A stretch of 64,000 nucleotides of DNA from Cellvibrio sp. pealriver (GCF_001183545.1 NZ_KQ236688.1:525149-589148); one strand, 5' to 3'. Numbered from the stretch's first letter, positions 1 through 8,417 are shown. Translations and numbers: made by a program. Notes: a model not told the origin generated them from the sequence alone.

Positions 1-1638
1 GTTACGCTCACCGCGAATTTATCGCTTGGCGGGCAAACTTTTAGCAAAACTTTCAATGTAACCCTAAGAGCACGCCCTGCATTCAAAAATGCGGTAGCGC
101 ATTATCGTTTTGAAAATGCGTTGACAGACTCAATGGGTAAATTCGCTGCTGCAAAAACCACTGACAATAATTTGTTTAATGTGGATGCCACTGCGCCAAC
201 ATTTGCAGCAGGTTATGCCGGTGGACAGGCTTACGATTTCAACGGCGCTAACGGTGTTCGTTTGCCGGATGACATTATTAAATCCAGTGAATACACAGTG
301 TCGTTCTGGATGAAAGCAGAAAACCTGACCACGCATACGTCAGCATTTTTTATGGCGACAGATGTTGATCACTGGTCAAGTTATATTCCGGGTAATGCGT
401 GGTTCACTACGGGTTCATTGATTTGGAGTAACTACATGGGCAACTGGAATCAAGTTGTTCATTCGGCAACCGCTCCGTTAAACCAATGGCAACATGTGGC
501 AATCACGTATTCAAACGGCATGATGAATTTATATATCGACGGTGCCTTTGCCGGCGCAATGCCACGCGATGATATTTTCAAAAATGGCGGGTTGTATGCA
601 TTGGGCGTTAACTTCGGTTGGGATTTACCATTTGTTGGGCAAATCGATGACTTGATTGTGTACGACTACGCATTGAGTAGTTTGGATATCAACGGTGCTG
701 CAATTAATAACCTGACCGATCCTTCACAATTTGCCGGCTTCGTAAAAGATGCATTGGAATTGGGTGATATGTCAGCCGTGCGCGAAAATTTTGATTTGTT
801 GCGCGTTGGTCCATTTGTATCCGGAATTCGTTGGACTTCAAGTGATGAAAAATATTTGAAACCAACCAACGGTGTTGCCGTGGTGATGCAACCGACTGCC
901 GATGAAGGTGATAAAACCGTTACCTTGACTGCGCATATCAACTATCAAGGTTTTACCGATACCAAAGAATTCCAGGTAACGATTAAATCGCTTGCACCGG
1001 CTGAATACAGCTTCGAAAACAGCTTGGCATCACTGAACAATGTTGCACCAGCGGGCACGGTAACGGGCGATCGTATTGGCAACACCGGCGGGGCGGTTAG
1101 TTACGTGGAAGGTGTAAAAGGCCAAGCGGTCAATCTGAATGGCGCATCCGGTATTCGCTTACCCGATAATTTAATTACGACTAACAGCTACACCATTTCC
1201 CTGTGGTTAAAACCCACCACATTTACGGATTACACCACCGCATTTTTTGGTGGTGCTAATGCCAACTATTGGTTGAGTCTGGTTCCGTCTATGGCGGGCA
1301 CTAGTAAAACCCGTGTGTGGGCAAACGGTCCGTCTTTCTACGACAACGCTGAATTGGCTAACCGTATTCCTGCGGGGCAATGGACGCATATTGTCATCAT
1401 GGTGGATGGTGAAAATAACAACACCATCAAATTGTTTGTGAATGGCTCCTTGCAAGTGACATCAACGGATTTCCGCCGTGTGATGACGGTTGCGGGTGAC
1501 ACCAATGAATTTGCGCTGGGCGTGAATTATTGGGATACGCCATACAACGGTGCCATCGATGAGTTGAAAGTGTTCACTGGCACCATCAGCGCAGAAAAAA
1601 TTAACTCACTTTATCAAGAAGGTTCAACTGCCCAGTAA
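1..1638 (+). CDS. LamG/Ig-like module protein, C-terminal part (5' end outside window)
   Basis: The reading frame is open from base 1, so the N-terminus, and probably a catalytic domain, lies upstream of the window. Visible modules in order are the end of an Ig-like domain, a LamG/concanavalin-like beta-sandwich (about residues 33-230), an atrophied bacterial Ig-like linker (about 240-330) and a second LamG domain (about 335-540). Both LamG units share motifs such as GIRLPD/GVRLPD, QWxHV and LGVN with the C-terminus of the GH43 protein at 14873-17230, which has the same Ig-then-LamG order. I infer that this is the tail of another secreted arabinan-active enzyme, probably GH43, but no catalytic residue is visible. 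It ends 105 bases before the first TonB receptor gene. Confidence 0.75.
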   Translation, partial: VTLTANLSLGGQTFSKTFNVTLRARPAFKNAVAHYRFENALTDSMGKFAAAKTTDNNLFNVDATAPTFAAGYAGGQAYDFNGANGVRLPDDIIKSSEYTVSFWMKAENLTTHTSAFFMATDVDHWSSYIPGNAWFTTGSLIWSNYMGNWNQVVHSATAPLNQWQHVAITYSNGMMNLYIDGAFAGAMPRDDIFKNGGLYALGVNFGWDLPFVGQIDDLIVYDYALSSLDINGAAINNLTDPSQFAGFVKDALELGDMSAVRENFDLLRVGPFVSGIRWTSSDEKYLKPTNGVAVVMQPTADEGDKTVTLTAHINYQGFTDTKEFQVTIKSLAPAEYSFENSLASLNNVAPAGTVTGDRIGNTGGAVSYVEGVKGQAVNLNGASGIRLPDNLITTNSYTISLWLKPTTFTDYTTAFFGGANANYWLSLVPSMAGTSKTRVWANGPSFYDNAELANRIPAGQWTHIVIMVDGENNNTIKLFVNGSLQVTSTDFRRVMTVAGDTNEFALGVNYWDTPYNGAIDELKVFTGTISAEKINSLYQEGSTAQ

Positions 1639-1647
1639 TGCGCAGCC

Positions 1648-1669
1648 GCGAGGGGTTTGTTCCCCTCGC
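1648..1669 (+). terminator. Hairpin after the LamG gene, possible terminator
   Basis: A perfect 8-bp stem (GCGAGGGG / CCCCTCGC) with a 6-nt loop begins 10 bases after the stop codon. The only T-rich stretch (TTTTT) lies about 10 bases after the stem, so intrinsic termination is possible but not classical. Confidence 0.4.
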
Positions 1670-1686
1670 ACCTGAATGCTTTTTGA

Positions 1687-1714
1687 TTGAGTTAATGCAC
1701 TCACATTAACTCAA
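1687..1714. promoter_or_regulatory. 11-bp inverted repeat upstream of the first TonB receptor
   Basis: TTGAGTTAATG and CATTAACTCAA form a perfect 11-bp inverted repeat with a 6-bp spacer, 29 bases before the receptor ATG. No U-tract follows, so a protein-binding operator is more likely than a terminator. It differs from the TCTTAYAATAT motif found elsewhere in the locus. The bound protein is unknown. Confidence 0.4.
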
Positions 1715-1742
1715 ATTTATTAAAAAAATTTGGAGTTGAAAA

Positions 1743-4565
1743 ATGTATAAGAAGACAGCTTTAGCCTCAGCGGTATTGGCCGCAATGATGGCGCAAATCA
1801 GCGTTGCACAAGCGCAACAACAAACACAACAGCAATCACAACAACAAGCGCAACCAGAAGAACAAATTGAAGAAGTGACAGTACAAGGTATTCGCAGCAG
1901 TTTGACCAAAGCATTGGATATCAAACGTGACAATACCCAAATTATTGATGCAATCGTTGCAGAAGATATTGGTAAATTTCCTGATAACAACGTCGTAGAA
2001 GCATTGCAACGCGTCACCGGTGTGCAAACGACCGGCCGCGGCGGCGGTGAAGTGACCGGTATTTCGATCCGCGGTTTGACTGACGTTCATACCACCGTGA
2101 ATGGCCGCGATGTATTTACCGGTGCTGGTCGCGATGTTGCAATTTGGGATATTCCCGCCAGCTTGCTGAGCAGTGTGAATGTGTATAAAACGCGTTCTGC
2201 TGATCGCACCGAACGCGGTATCGCCGGTTCTATTGATGTAAAAACCAATCGCCCGTTTATGTTTGACGGTGAAAAAGTGGTGTTGGCCGCACGCGGTATT
2301 TATGCCGATCAGCCCGATAAAATTGATCCTAACGTAAGTGCGCTCTACAGCAATCGCTGGGAGTTGGAAAACGCTGGCGAAATCGGCGCGCTGATCAATA
2401 TTGGTTACGCCGAAACACATTATCGCGATGACAGCATGACCGCCGGTGCGGTATTCCCGTTCTTTTCGGCAACGCCTGCATCTAACTACACGCCTTACCA
2501 GATGATCCCTAATAATTCGAGTGGCAAGCCGGTGTGGCAAGCGGGGTTGGAAAACGGTATTCCGTACAGTGCAGGTTCGACTTTGAATGTGGATGGTGAA
2601 ACTGTCGATTACTTGATGATGCGCGATGCCGTTTTCGGCAGCGTTTTCTCAGGGTTCCGCAAGCGCCCGGCGGCCAGTTTTTCTTTGCAGTGGGCACCGA
2701 ATGATGATTGGGAATTTTTGGCGGAAGGTTTTTACACGGGCTATCGCAATACCCAACAAAATGCCATGTGGTTTACCAATACGCTTGAGCATCAAAACGG
2801 CAACATTGCTATTCCGCTCGTATACGAAGGCACCAATGTTGTTAAAGAGCATCAAGGGCGCGACAACGGCGGTTTCCAAAGTGGTGACTATGCCGATGGC
2901 AAAACCGATAGCTACCTCTGGGCTCTGGGGGCGAAGTGGACTCCCACGGACAAGCTGACGCTGAATTCAGAGCTGGTGTTGCAAGACAGTGAATACACCA
3001 ACAACTTCTTTGCGATGCGTTTTGATCGCACTGCCTATGGGTTGGATGTGGACTACAACGATCGCGATGGTGTGCCTTCGGTGGAGTTCTGGGACAACCC
3101 GGCGACATCGGTGGATGAGTCAGATATTTCTGCCGTTGCCAACTGGAACGCCGGTACTGTCTACGACAACGGCGGCAGCAGCACGGGTGATTCTGCCGCT
3201 TACAATCTGGATGCCGATTGGCAGCTCGACGGCAATTTCATCGACAGTATTAAAGTCGGTGGCCGCTATCAAATCCGCGGTGCGGAAACCATGTCGCGCG
3301 ATCAAAGCGCAGGAATCGGCGGCACCAGTGTTAGTGAGTTAATGGATTTGTTGGTTGCAGCCGGTGCCTCTGGCGATGGCTCGGGAATAGTCTATACCGC
3401 GACTAATTATTTTGATGGCCGCGCCAATATTTTCGACCGTTTCATCACCGCCAATGGCTACTACATGCTGCAAAACAAAACAGCGGTACGCATGGTTTAT
3501 GATTTGGAAATTAATCCGGTGCTGGAGAAAAGCTTCAGTGTTGATGAGGACGCGGCTGCGTTTTATGTCACCACGCAATTTCACCTGGGCGACAACCTGA
3601 GCGGTGAATTTGGCGTGCGCGCAGTGGACTATCAACAAGATCTGGAATTCTGGCAGGACGGTGTTCTGGTTCCCGGCACGTCTTCTGCGCAAGAGGTTTT
3701 ACCCAGCCTGGTGTTGAACTGGGATATTACCGATGACGTTGTAGGCCGTGTTGCCTACACCGAAACCCTGCGTATGCCCGAGTATGGTTCTTTGAATCCC
3801 CATCAGGATTTCCAGGACCCGCTGACCAGCACGCCTTACGGCACCGGGGGCGGTGGCAACCCACAGCTCAAGCCGACCTACTCTAAAAACTACGATATGT
3901 CGCTAGAGTGGTATTTCGCTGAAGGTAGCTCGCTCTATGGTGCCTTGTTCAAGCGTGAAATCGATGGTTTGGTGATTAACGGTAAGAAGACGGTTGTGCG
4001 CGAAGGCGATGATGGCGTTACGCGCCCTTATGTGTTGAACGCGCCCGTGAATGCGGCAGACGGCGAGCTGTCGGGTATGGAAGTGGGTTTGGTGTACTTC
4101 CCGGATAATTTACCCGCTGTACTGGATGGTTTGGGCGTGCAGGCGAGCTACACCATGCTGGACTCCGAACAGTTGAACCCTGAGTTTGCTGAAGATGGCA
4201 GCATCAGTGGTTACAACAAATCCAAAATGAGTGGCGTGTCTGACTCATCCTACAGTCTGGTGTTGGCCTACGAGAAAGAAGGCTTTGGTGCGCGCTTGTC
4301 TTATGTATGGCGCGAGAAGTTCTACCAGGGCAACGAAGCGTCTATCTTCGCTAACCCCATCCAATTCTGGAGCCGACCTGAGCAGGATCTGTCATTCCAA
4401 TTGAGTTACGACATCACCGACGAGTTGGCAATCACCTTTGATGGCACCAACCTGTTGGATGACGTTTACCAAAACTACTACGGTGAAGGGAACCAAAACC
4501 TGTTTAACTTTGGTAACGGCATCTATTCCAAAACCTATGCAGTGGGTGTGCGTTACTCGTTTTAA
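1743..4565 (+). CDS. TonB-dependent receptor, probable oligosaccharide importer
   Basis: This 940-residue outer-membrane receptor would move oligosaccharides, by context arabinan fragments, into the periplasm using TonB energy. It has a signal peptide (about residues 1-24, ending AQAQ), a glutamine-rich stretch, a TonB-box-like segment EEVTVQGI, a plug domain (about 50-170, with the conserved DNNVVEALQRVTGVQ and ISIRGL motifs) and a 22-strand-type barrel ending in aromatic F. The start follows GGAG 8 bases upstream. It is a diverged paralogue of the receptor at 8418-11213, sharing plug and C-terminal motifs such as ETLR, SKNYD and SLEWYF. It has no N-terminal signalling domain. The substrate is inferred from neighbours only. 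Confidence 0.9.
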   Translation: MYKKTALASAVLAAMMAQISVAQAQQQTQQQSQQQAQPEEQIEEVTVQGIRSSLTKALDIKRDNTQIIDAIVAEDIGKFPDNNVVEALQRVTGVQTTGRGGGEVTGISIRGLTDVHTTVNGRDVFTGAGRDVAIWDIPASLLSSVNVYKTRSADRTERGIAGSIDVKTNRPFMFDGEKVVLAARGIYADQPDKIDPNVSALYSNRWELENAGEIGALINIGYAETHYRDDSMTAGAVFPFFSATPASNYTPYQMIPNNSSGKPVWQAGLENGIPYSAGSTLNVDGETVDYLMMRDAVFGSVFSGFRKRPAASFSLQWAPNDDWEFLAEGFYTGYRNTQQNAMWFTNTLEHQNGNIAIPLVYEGTNVVKEHQGRDNGGFQSGDYADGKTDSYLWALGAKWTPTDKLTLNSELVLQDSEYTNNFFAMRFDRTAYGLDVDYNDRDGVPSVEFWDNPATSVDESDISAVANWNAGTVYDNGGSSTGDSAAYNLDADWQLDGNFIDSIKVGGRYQIRGAETMSRDQSAGIGGTSVSELMDLLVAAGASGDGSGIVYTATNYFDGRANIFDRFITANGYYMLQNKTAVRMVYDLEINPVLEKSFSVDEDAAAFYVTTQFHLGDNLSGEFGVRAVDYQQDLEFWQDGVLVPGTSSAQEVLPSLVLNWDITDDVVGRVAYTETLRMPEYGSLNPHQDFQDPLTSTPYGTGGGGNPQLKPTYSKNYDMSLEWYFAEGSSLYGALFKREIDGLVINGKKTVVREGDDGVTRPYVLNAPVNAADGELSGMEVGLVYFPDNLPAVLDGLGVQASYTMLDSEQLNPEFAEDGSISGYNKSKMSGVSDSSYSLVLAYEKEGFGARLSYVWREKFYQGNEASIFANPIQFWSRPEQDLSFQLSYDITDELAITFDGTNLLDDVYQNYYGEGNQNLFNFGNGIYSKTYAVGVRYSF

Positions 4566-4603
4566 TTCAACTGTACAGAGTTGCCACTACACAGTTGCTA
4601 AAA

Positions 4604-4627
4604 AGCCCTGCCATGCAGGGCTTTTTT
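4604..4627 (+). terminator. Rho-independent terminator of the TonB receptor gene
   Basis: AGCCCTGC / GCAGGGCT stem with a CAT loop followed by TTTTTT. The left end of the IS3 element begins 15 nt after the last GC pair. Confidence 0.9.
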
Positions 4628-4689
4628 ATTGCTGTTGACTCGTCCTGAATAAAGTTGACACTTTTCTACTCTCTACTGAGGAAAGTGTT

Positions 4690-5073
4690 ATGAATCCCGT
4701 TATTAAACGCACCCAGCGTGATTACTCTCTCGCCTTTAAATTGGCTCTTGTCGATCAAATCGAAAAAGGAGAGATGACTTATAAACAAGCCCAGTCTCGC
4801 TACGGTATACAAGGCAGATCTACAGTCTTGTGTTGGCTGCGCAAGCATGGTCAACTGGATTGGTCATTAGGTTTACCAGCAAAAGGCCTCCTCATGTCCG
4901 ATAATCCTCGCCCTCAAACGCCAGAACAGCGCATCAAAGAACTGGAACAGCAGCTCGCTCTAACCCAACAAAAAGCGGATTTTTTCGAAGCGGTGGTTGA
5001 TGTACTCAAGCGCGACTATGGAGTCAGCGTGGTAAAAAAGCCGCACGGAACATCATCCAAACGAAAACGTTAG
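4690..5073 (+). CDS. IS3-family OrfA (helix-turn-helix protein)
   Basis: This 127-residue protein is the DNA-binding N-terminal part of the IS3 transposase. It has a helix-turn-helix (about residues 10-60, with the YSLAFKLALVDQIEKGE, QAQSRYGI and VLCWLRKHG segments) and a leucine-zipper-like coiled coil (about 78-105, EQRIKELEQQLALTQQKADF) expected to drive multimerization. The basic C-terminus KRKR ends at TAG. A slippery heptamer at 5034-5040 lies within its 3' part, so a fraction of ribosomes should produce an OrfAB fusion. It is identical to the copy at 33355-33738. Confidence 0.93.
   Translation: MNPVIKRTQRDYSLAFKLALVDQIEKGEMTYKQAQSRYGIQGRSTVLCWLRKHGQLDWSLGLPAKGLLMSDNPRPQTPEQRIKELEQQLALTQQKADFFEAVVDVLKRDYGVSVVKKPHGTSSKRKR
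5034..5040 (+). other. A AAA AAG slippery site for programmed -1 frameshifting
   Basis: In the orfA frame the codons read GTA AAA AAG, which gives the canonical X XXY YYZ heptamer. Slipping back one base enters the orfB frame, which is open from here to 5897. The mechanism is well established for IS3 elements; its use here is inferred. Confidence 0.8.
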
Positions 5074-5897
5074 CGGGTTTATCCGTTGTCCGTGGTTGCC
5101 AGCTACTCGGCATCAGTCGGCAAGCCTGGTATCAACAATGTAAGCGGGTGCGACAACGAGAAGTGCACACGCAGATACTCCTTGATGCGGTGCAGCGTGA
5201 ACGTGCATTACAACCCTGCATCGGAACGCGCAAACTACAGCGCTTGTTACAACAATCCGCATTGGTTGTGGGGCGAGATCGACTGTTTGCTTTGCTGCGC
5301 GAACATCGCCTGCTGGTTCCCACCAAGCGGGCTTATCACAAAACAACGCACAGCCATCATCGCTTTCGCAAACATCCCAATCTTCTGAAGCCTGGTGAAC
5401 ATCAAGTGATTCCGCAACGACCAGAACATGTTTGGGTGGCTGACATTACCTATTTACCCGTGCATCAGGGCGAGGCCTATTTGAGTTTGGTGACCGATGC
5501 CTATTCGCGCAAGATTGTGGGGCATTGCGTCCATGACAATCTGAAGGCTGAGTCAGTAATCGGTGCGTATAAACAAGCACTACAGCAGCGACGCAGTGGT
5601 GATGAGCTCATCCACCATTCAGATCGGGGTATTCAGTATTGTTCAGCGCAATACCAGAAATTGCATTATCAATACGGTGTTCATTGTTCGATGACGGATG
5701 GTTACGACTGCTATCAAAATGCGCTGGCAGAGCGTGTGAATGGTATTTTGAAAAGTGAGTTTTTGATAAGGAAACCCAGGGATCTTGCAGAAGCAAAAGT
5801 GATGGTGGCCGAGTCGATTCGGATCTACAACGAACGTCGTCCGCATCTATCCCTAGAATACAAAACGCCCGATGAGGTGCATCGGGCGTTTGGATAA
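5037..5897 (+). CDS. IS3-family OrfB (DDE integrase domain)
   Basis: This is the catalytic part of the transposase, probably made only as an OrfAB fusion, since no ATG with a good ribosome site is present. The first possible internal start is GTG at 5148. From the N-terminus it has an HTH_21-like region (LLGISRQAWYQQ), then the rve core with Asp in WVADITYLPV, Asp in HHSDRGIQY and Glu in LAERVNGILKSE, followed by the usual ERRPHLSLEYKTPDEV tail. All three DDE residues are present, so the element looks functional. It is identical to the copy in the second IS. Confidence 0.92.
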   Translation, partial: KAARNIIQTKTLAGLSVVRGCQLLGISRQAWYQQCKRVRQREVHTQILLDAVQRERALQPCIGTRKLQRLLQQSALVVGRDRLFALLREHRLLVPTKRAYHKTTHSHHRFRKHPNLLKPGEHQVIPQRPEHVWVADITYLPVHQGEAYLSLVTDAYSRKIVGHCVHDNLKAESVIGAYKQALQQRRSGDELIHHSDRGIQYCSAQYQKLHYQYGVHCSMTDGYDCYQNALAERVNGILKSEFLIRKPRDLAEAKVMVAESIRIYNERRPHLSLEYKTPDEVHRAFG

Positions 5898-5999
5898 ATC
5901 AGTGTCAACTTATTTCAGGACTGGACATGTTTTTTATTGTTGTTTCGCAAGAAGAAAATAATCGCAAATACACTGGACTTTAAGAATTATTAATATATT

Positions 6000-6180
6000 A
6001 TATTACAAATAGAGTGTTTGATCGCCCGCATGACTGCACTCCTGTTGTACTCTGCTGTAAGAGTTATTTGTTCACTGGGCGCATAGCCTGAATGCAATCC
6101 TTTGTCGTTGGATGGTGTAACGCTGTTTGTTAACACCACTTTGTAACCGCTGCAGTATTCTGTGGCGGTTTTTTTTTTTC
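6000..6180 (+). ncRNA. Possible small RNA ending at an orphan terminator
   Basis: About 170 bases of non-coding sequence are preceded by an AT-rich promoter-like block. They end in AACCGC / GCGGTT with a 14-nt loop followed by a run of 11 Ts (6145-6179). The upstream receptor gene already has its own terminator before the IS, so this one has no obvious client. No known RNA family was recognised. Confidence 0.22.
6145..6179 (+). terminator. Terminator-like hairpin with long T run
   Basis: A 6-bp stem AACCGC/GCGGTT, 14-nt loop and uninterrupted T tract. It has no gene immediately upstream on the plus strand. Confidence 0.5.
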
Positions 6181-6246
6181 AGGATTCAGCCCTGCAAGCA
6201 ACAAATCGTCAGGCCATAAATCGCCAAGCCATAAATTGAAAGACAA

Positions 6247-6286
6247 TAAAAAAGCGGTGCCGATATCATCAGCACCGCTTTTTTTG
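6247..6286 (-). terminator. Bidirectional terminator of the symporter gene
   Basis: AAGCGGTGC / GCACCGCTT stem (6252-6260, 6272-6280) with an A run on one side and a T run on the other. It lies 13 bases past the minus-strand symporter stop. Confidence 0.85.
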
Positions 6287-6298
6287 AACCGGCAGGTG

Positions 6299-7930
6299 TT
6301 ACCAAAAACGCCAATAAATAAACGCGGTAATCCCGACAATAATGCATGTGTGGATAATATCCCACTTGTCGATGCCCGCTTTGATTTCTGCTTTTTGCTC
6401 GGCACTGATAGAACCGTACGTCAGCCCTGCAAGCTGCGCTTCCGGTGCGGGCTTGGTGAAGAAACTGACGGCGATAACCAATACGCAAATCACGATAAAC
6501 AACAGCGAGCAGTAGTACAGCCAATTCATATCGACCAGTGCGTAGAGCACGCCATCTGTTGCCAGATGTTCTTTAAAAATAGTGAGCACCAAACGCAACA
6601 TACCCAATACAAAACCGCTGACTAATCCAATCAGCCCGGCTGCAGGCGTAATACGCTTGGAGAAAACGCCCAATAAAAATACCACTGCAATTCCCGGTGC
6701 AATTAACGCTTGTACCAATTGCAAGTATTCATAGAGCACATCGGACACCATTTGCATAACCGGTATCCACACCACACCTAATATCACCACCGCAATGGTG
6801 GCTTGGCGGCCAACACTGAGCAGTTTGGTTTCACTGGCATCGGGTTTGAATTTTTTATAAAAATCGATGGTGAACAACGTTGCCGATGAATTAAATAAAG
6901 AGGCGAGGGAGCTCATGAGTGCAGCAAGCAAACCTGCAATCACGATGCCTTTAATACCGGATGGCAATAATTCTGAAACCAACACCGCAAACGCCTGATC
7001 GGCACTTTCTATATGGATTTTTCCCTGCGAATGCAGCGCAAAAGCAATCATGCCCGGGAACAGAAAAATAAATACCGGCAGTAATTTTAAATAACCGGCA
7101 AAAATAGTACCGCGCCGTGCGGCCTGAATTCCTTTAGCGGAGAGCACACGCTGGACAATATATTGATCGGTACACCAGTACCAAAAACCGATAATAAAAG
7201 AACCAAAAATAACGCCCGGCCAAGGAAAGTTTTCGTCGTCCATTGGGCGCATCAGGCGCATATTTTCACCATTGATTCGCTCAAGTTCAGCAAAGCCGCC
7301 GACTTTATCCAAACCCACCACCAGAATGACTAATGAGCCAATAATAAGTACTGGTGTTTGTAAAACCGATGTCCACATGATGGCTTTCATTCCGCCCAGC
7401 ACAGTGTAGATCCCGGTAATCACAACCAGCCCCAGCGCAGCAATCCAGAAAAAATCGATGCCCCATAGCGAATCAATTCCCAGCACGGTTTTTAATACAA
7501 CCCCGCCGGCATACACCGTTACCGAGACTTTGGTGAGCACATAGCTGACGAGCGAAATAAACGATAAAAAAGTGCGTGAGCTAGACGAATAACGGCGCTC
7601 CATATACTCGGGCATGGTGTATACCTTGCTGCTCCAATAAAAGGGCGCAAACACCCAGCCGAGCAACAAAATAATCCAGGATTGCAATTCCCAATGCGCC
7701 ATTGCCATACCCGATTGCATACCTGCACCGGATAAACCAACCAAATGCTCCGAACCAATATTGGACGCAAAAATGGATGAGCCAATCACCAGCCAGCCCG
7801 CGTTGCGCCCCGCAAGAAAATAATCCGATGTGTTTTTTTCTTTTTCGAACAGTGACCAGACCACAACGGCAACCAGCAGCAACATAAAGCCAGCCAGTAC
7901 CATCCAATCCAGGGAGGAGAAATGAATCAT
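6299..7930 (-). CDS. Sodium:solute symporter (SSS family, SGLT-like)
   Basis: This 543-residue inner-membrane transporter has about 14 hydrophobic segments. It resembles Vibrio SGLT in length and motifs: DYFLAGRNAGWLVIGSSIFASNIG near residues 35-60, YTMPEYMERR, WYWCTDQYIVQRVLSAK and GIVIAGLLAALMSSLASLFNSSATLF (the sodium-site helix). It should import a monosaccharide, here plausibly L-arabinose or galactose released by the local glycosidases. I chose ATG 7930 (MIHFSSLDW), 20 codons inside the longest frame, because AAGGTAAC lies 7 bases upstream and the protein then begins at the usual first helix. It is divergent from the receptor at 8418, with two shared regulatory motifs in between. Confidence 0.9.
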   Translation of the reverse strand: MIHFSSLDWMVLAGFMLLLVAVVVWSLFEKEKNTSDYFLAGRNAGWLVIGSSIFASNIGSEHLVGLSGAGMQSGMAMAHWELQSWIILLLGWVFAPFYWSSKVYTMPEYMERRYSSSSRTFLSFISLVSYVLTKVSVTVYAGGVVLKTVLGIDSLWGIDFFWIAALGLVVITGIYTVLGGMKAIMWTSVLQTPVLIIGSLVILVVGLDKVGGFAELERINGENMRLMRPMDDENFPWPGVIFGSFIIGFWYWCTDQYIVQRVLSAKGIQAARRGTIFAGYLKLLPVFIFLFPGMIAFALHSQGKIHIESADQAFAVLVSELLPSGIKGIVIAGLLAALMSSLASLFNSSATLFTIDFYKKFKPDASETKLLSVGRQATIAVVILGVVWIPVMQMVSDVLYEYLQLVQALIAPGIAVVFLLGVFSKRITPAAGLIGLVSGFVLGMLRLVLTIFKEHLATDGVLYALVDMNWLYYCSLLFIVICVLVIAVSFFTKPAPEAQLAGLTYGSISAEQKAEIKAGIDKWDIIHTCIIVGITAFIYWRFW

Positions 7931-8000
7931 CAGCGTTACCTTTTTATTATGTTTCAACGAGTCATTGGCGTTTAAGCCACAGCGGATCATACGTAAAACC

Positions 8001-8020
8001 AGATATTATTGTAAGATAAT
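8001..8020 (-). promoter_or_regulatory. TCTTAYAATAT motif, symporter side
   Basis: On the minus strand it reads ATTATCTTACAATAATATCT. It shares TCTTAYAAT with sites at 8213, 14644 and 22720 and lies 70 bases upstream of the symporter ATG, a position suited to a repressor or activator. Confidence 0.45.
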
Positions 8021-8178
8021 AATCGGGTGAAAATGCCTCAAAACCCCTTAATAACAGTGAAGTTGCGTGTGTTTTTGTCATCTTTGATGGCGGAATGACG
8101 TTATTTTTTTAGTTGGTGTGTAATGGTAAGAATGACTTTTAGTGCGGGAAATTCCATCTAAAAAAGTATTTTTATCTG

Positions 8179-8207
8179 TTGACGTAAATTGCTGGCGGGG
8201 ATAGTAT
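8179..8207 (+). promoter_or_regulatory. Sigma70 promoter of the second TonB receptor
   Basis: TTGACG, a 17-bp spacer and TAGTAT. The expected start is near 8213-8215, inside the neighbouring TCTTACAATAT motif, so a bound repressor would block initiation. Confidence 0.6.
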
Positions 8208-8212
8208 TTTAT

Positions 8213-8230
8213 TTGTCTTACAATATGCAT
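8213..8230 (+). promoter_or_regulatory. TCTTAYAATAT motif over the receptor start site
   Basis: TTGTCTTACAATATGCAT. It shares TTGTCTTAYAATAT with the near-palindromic site at 22720-22741, which is upstream of a GH43 gene. Confidence 0.5.
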
Positions 8231-8417
8231 AATAAGTGGCGTGCTTCAGTCTAGGTTGGCTTGGTTGCCATCCTGCATTACCCGCACGAGGTAATGGCAT
8301 TCACTTATCGTGTCCGTTCTAAGGCAGTTCATAAGACAAATAAAACACCGATTTAATAATAATGATTGTTGCAGCAAGAGAACTCATCCATGCAGCAATC
8401 ACATACGGGAGATCCTC

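Larger units (their letters stand above)
4636..5927 (+). mobile_element. IS3-family insertion sequence, copy 1 (1292 bp)
   Basis: The ends are imperfect inverted repeats: TGACTCGTCCTGAATAAAG on the left and, read inward from the right, TGTCCAGTCCTGAAATAAG, both continuing into TTGACACT. A 3-bp direct repeat TGT (4633-4635 and 5928-5930) flanks the element and is the target duplication. It carries orfA and orfB with a -1 frameshift signal. All translated frames are identical to copy 2 at 32501-33792, which is inverted. The left end lies 15 nt past a terminator stem, exactly as in copy 2. Confidence 0.95.
5928..6298. other. Intergenic region between IS copy 1 and the symporter gene
   Basis: There is no convincing coding frame in this 371-base stretch. 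It holds two terminator-like hairpins (6145-6179 and 6252-6286), and the sequence ending at the first could be a small RNA gene. An AT-rich block with a TATATT box near 5994-6000 is a possible promoter. Confidence 0.5.
7931..8417. promoter_or_regulatory. Divergent control region between symporter and second TonB receptor
   Basis: This 487-base region holds a TCTTACAATAAT motif on the minus strand (8001-8020), a good sigma70 promoter (8179-8207), a TCTTACAATAT motif over the predicted start site (8213-8230), and a hairpin CATTACC/GGTAATG (8276-8296) in the roughly 200-nt receptor leader. No gene is seen. Confidence 0.6.

Noticed and set aside
1836..2540. Long antisense frame (234 residues) inside the first TonB receptor
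   Set aside because: It is a shadow of the receptor frame; no ribosome site and no recognisable domain. The same applies to antisense frames in the second receptor (9639-10205) and other genes.
5073..5148. Inactivating frameshift in the IS transposase
   Set aside because: orfA and orfB overlap in the -1 frame with a canonical A AAA AAG slippery site, and both copies are the same; this is programmed, not decay.
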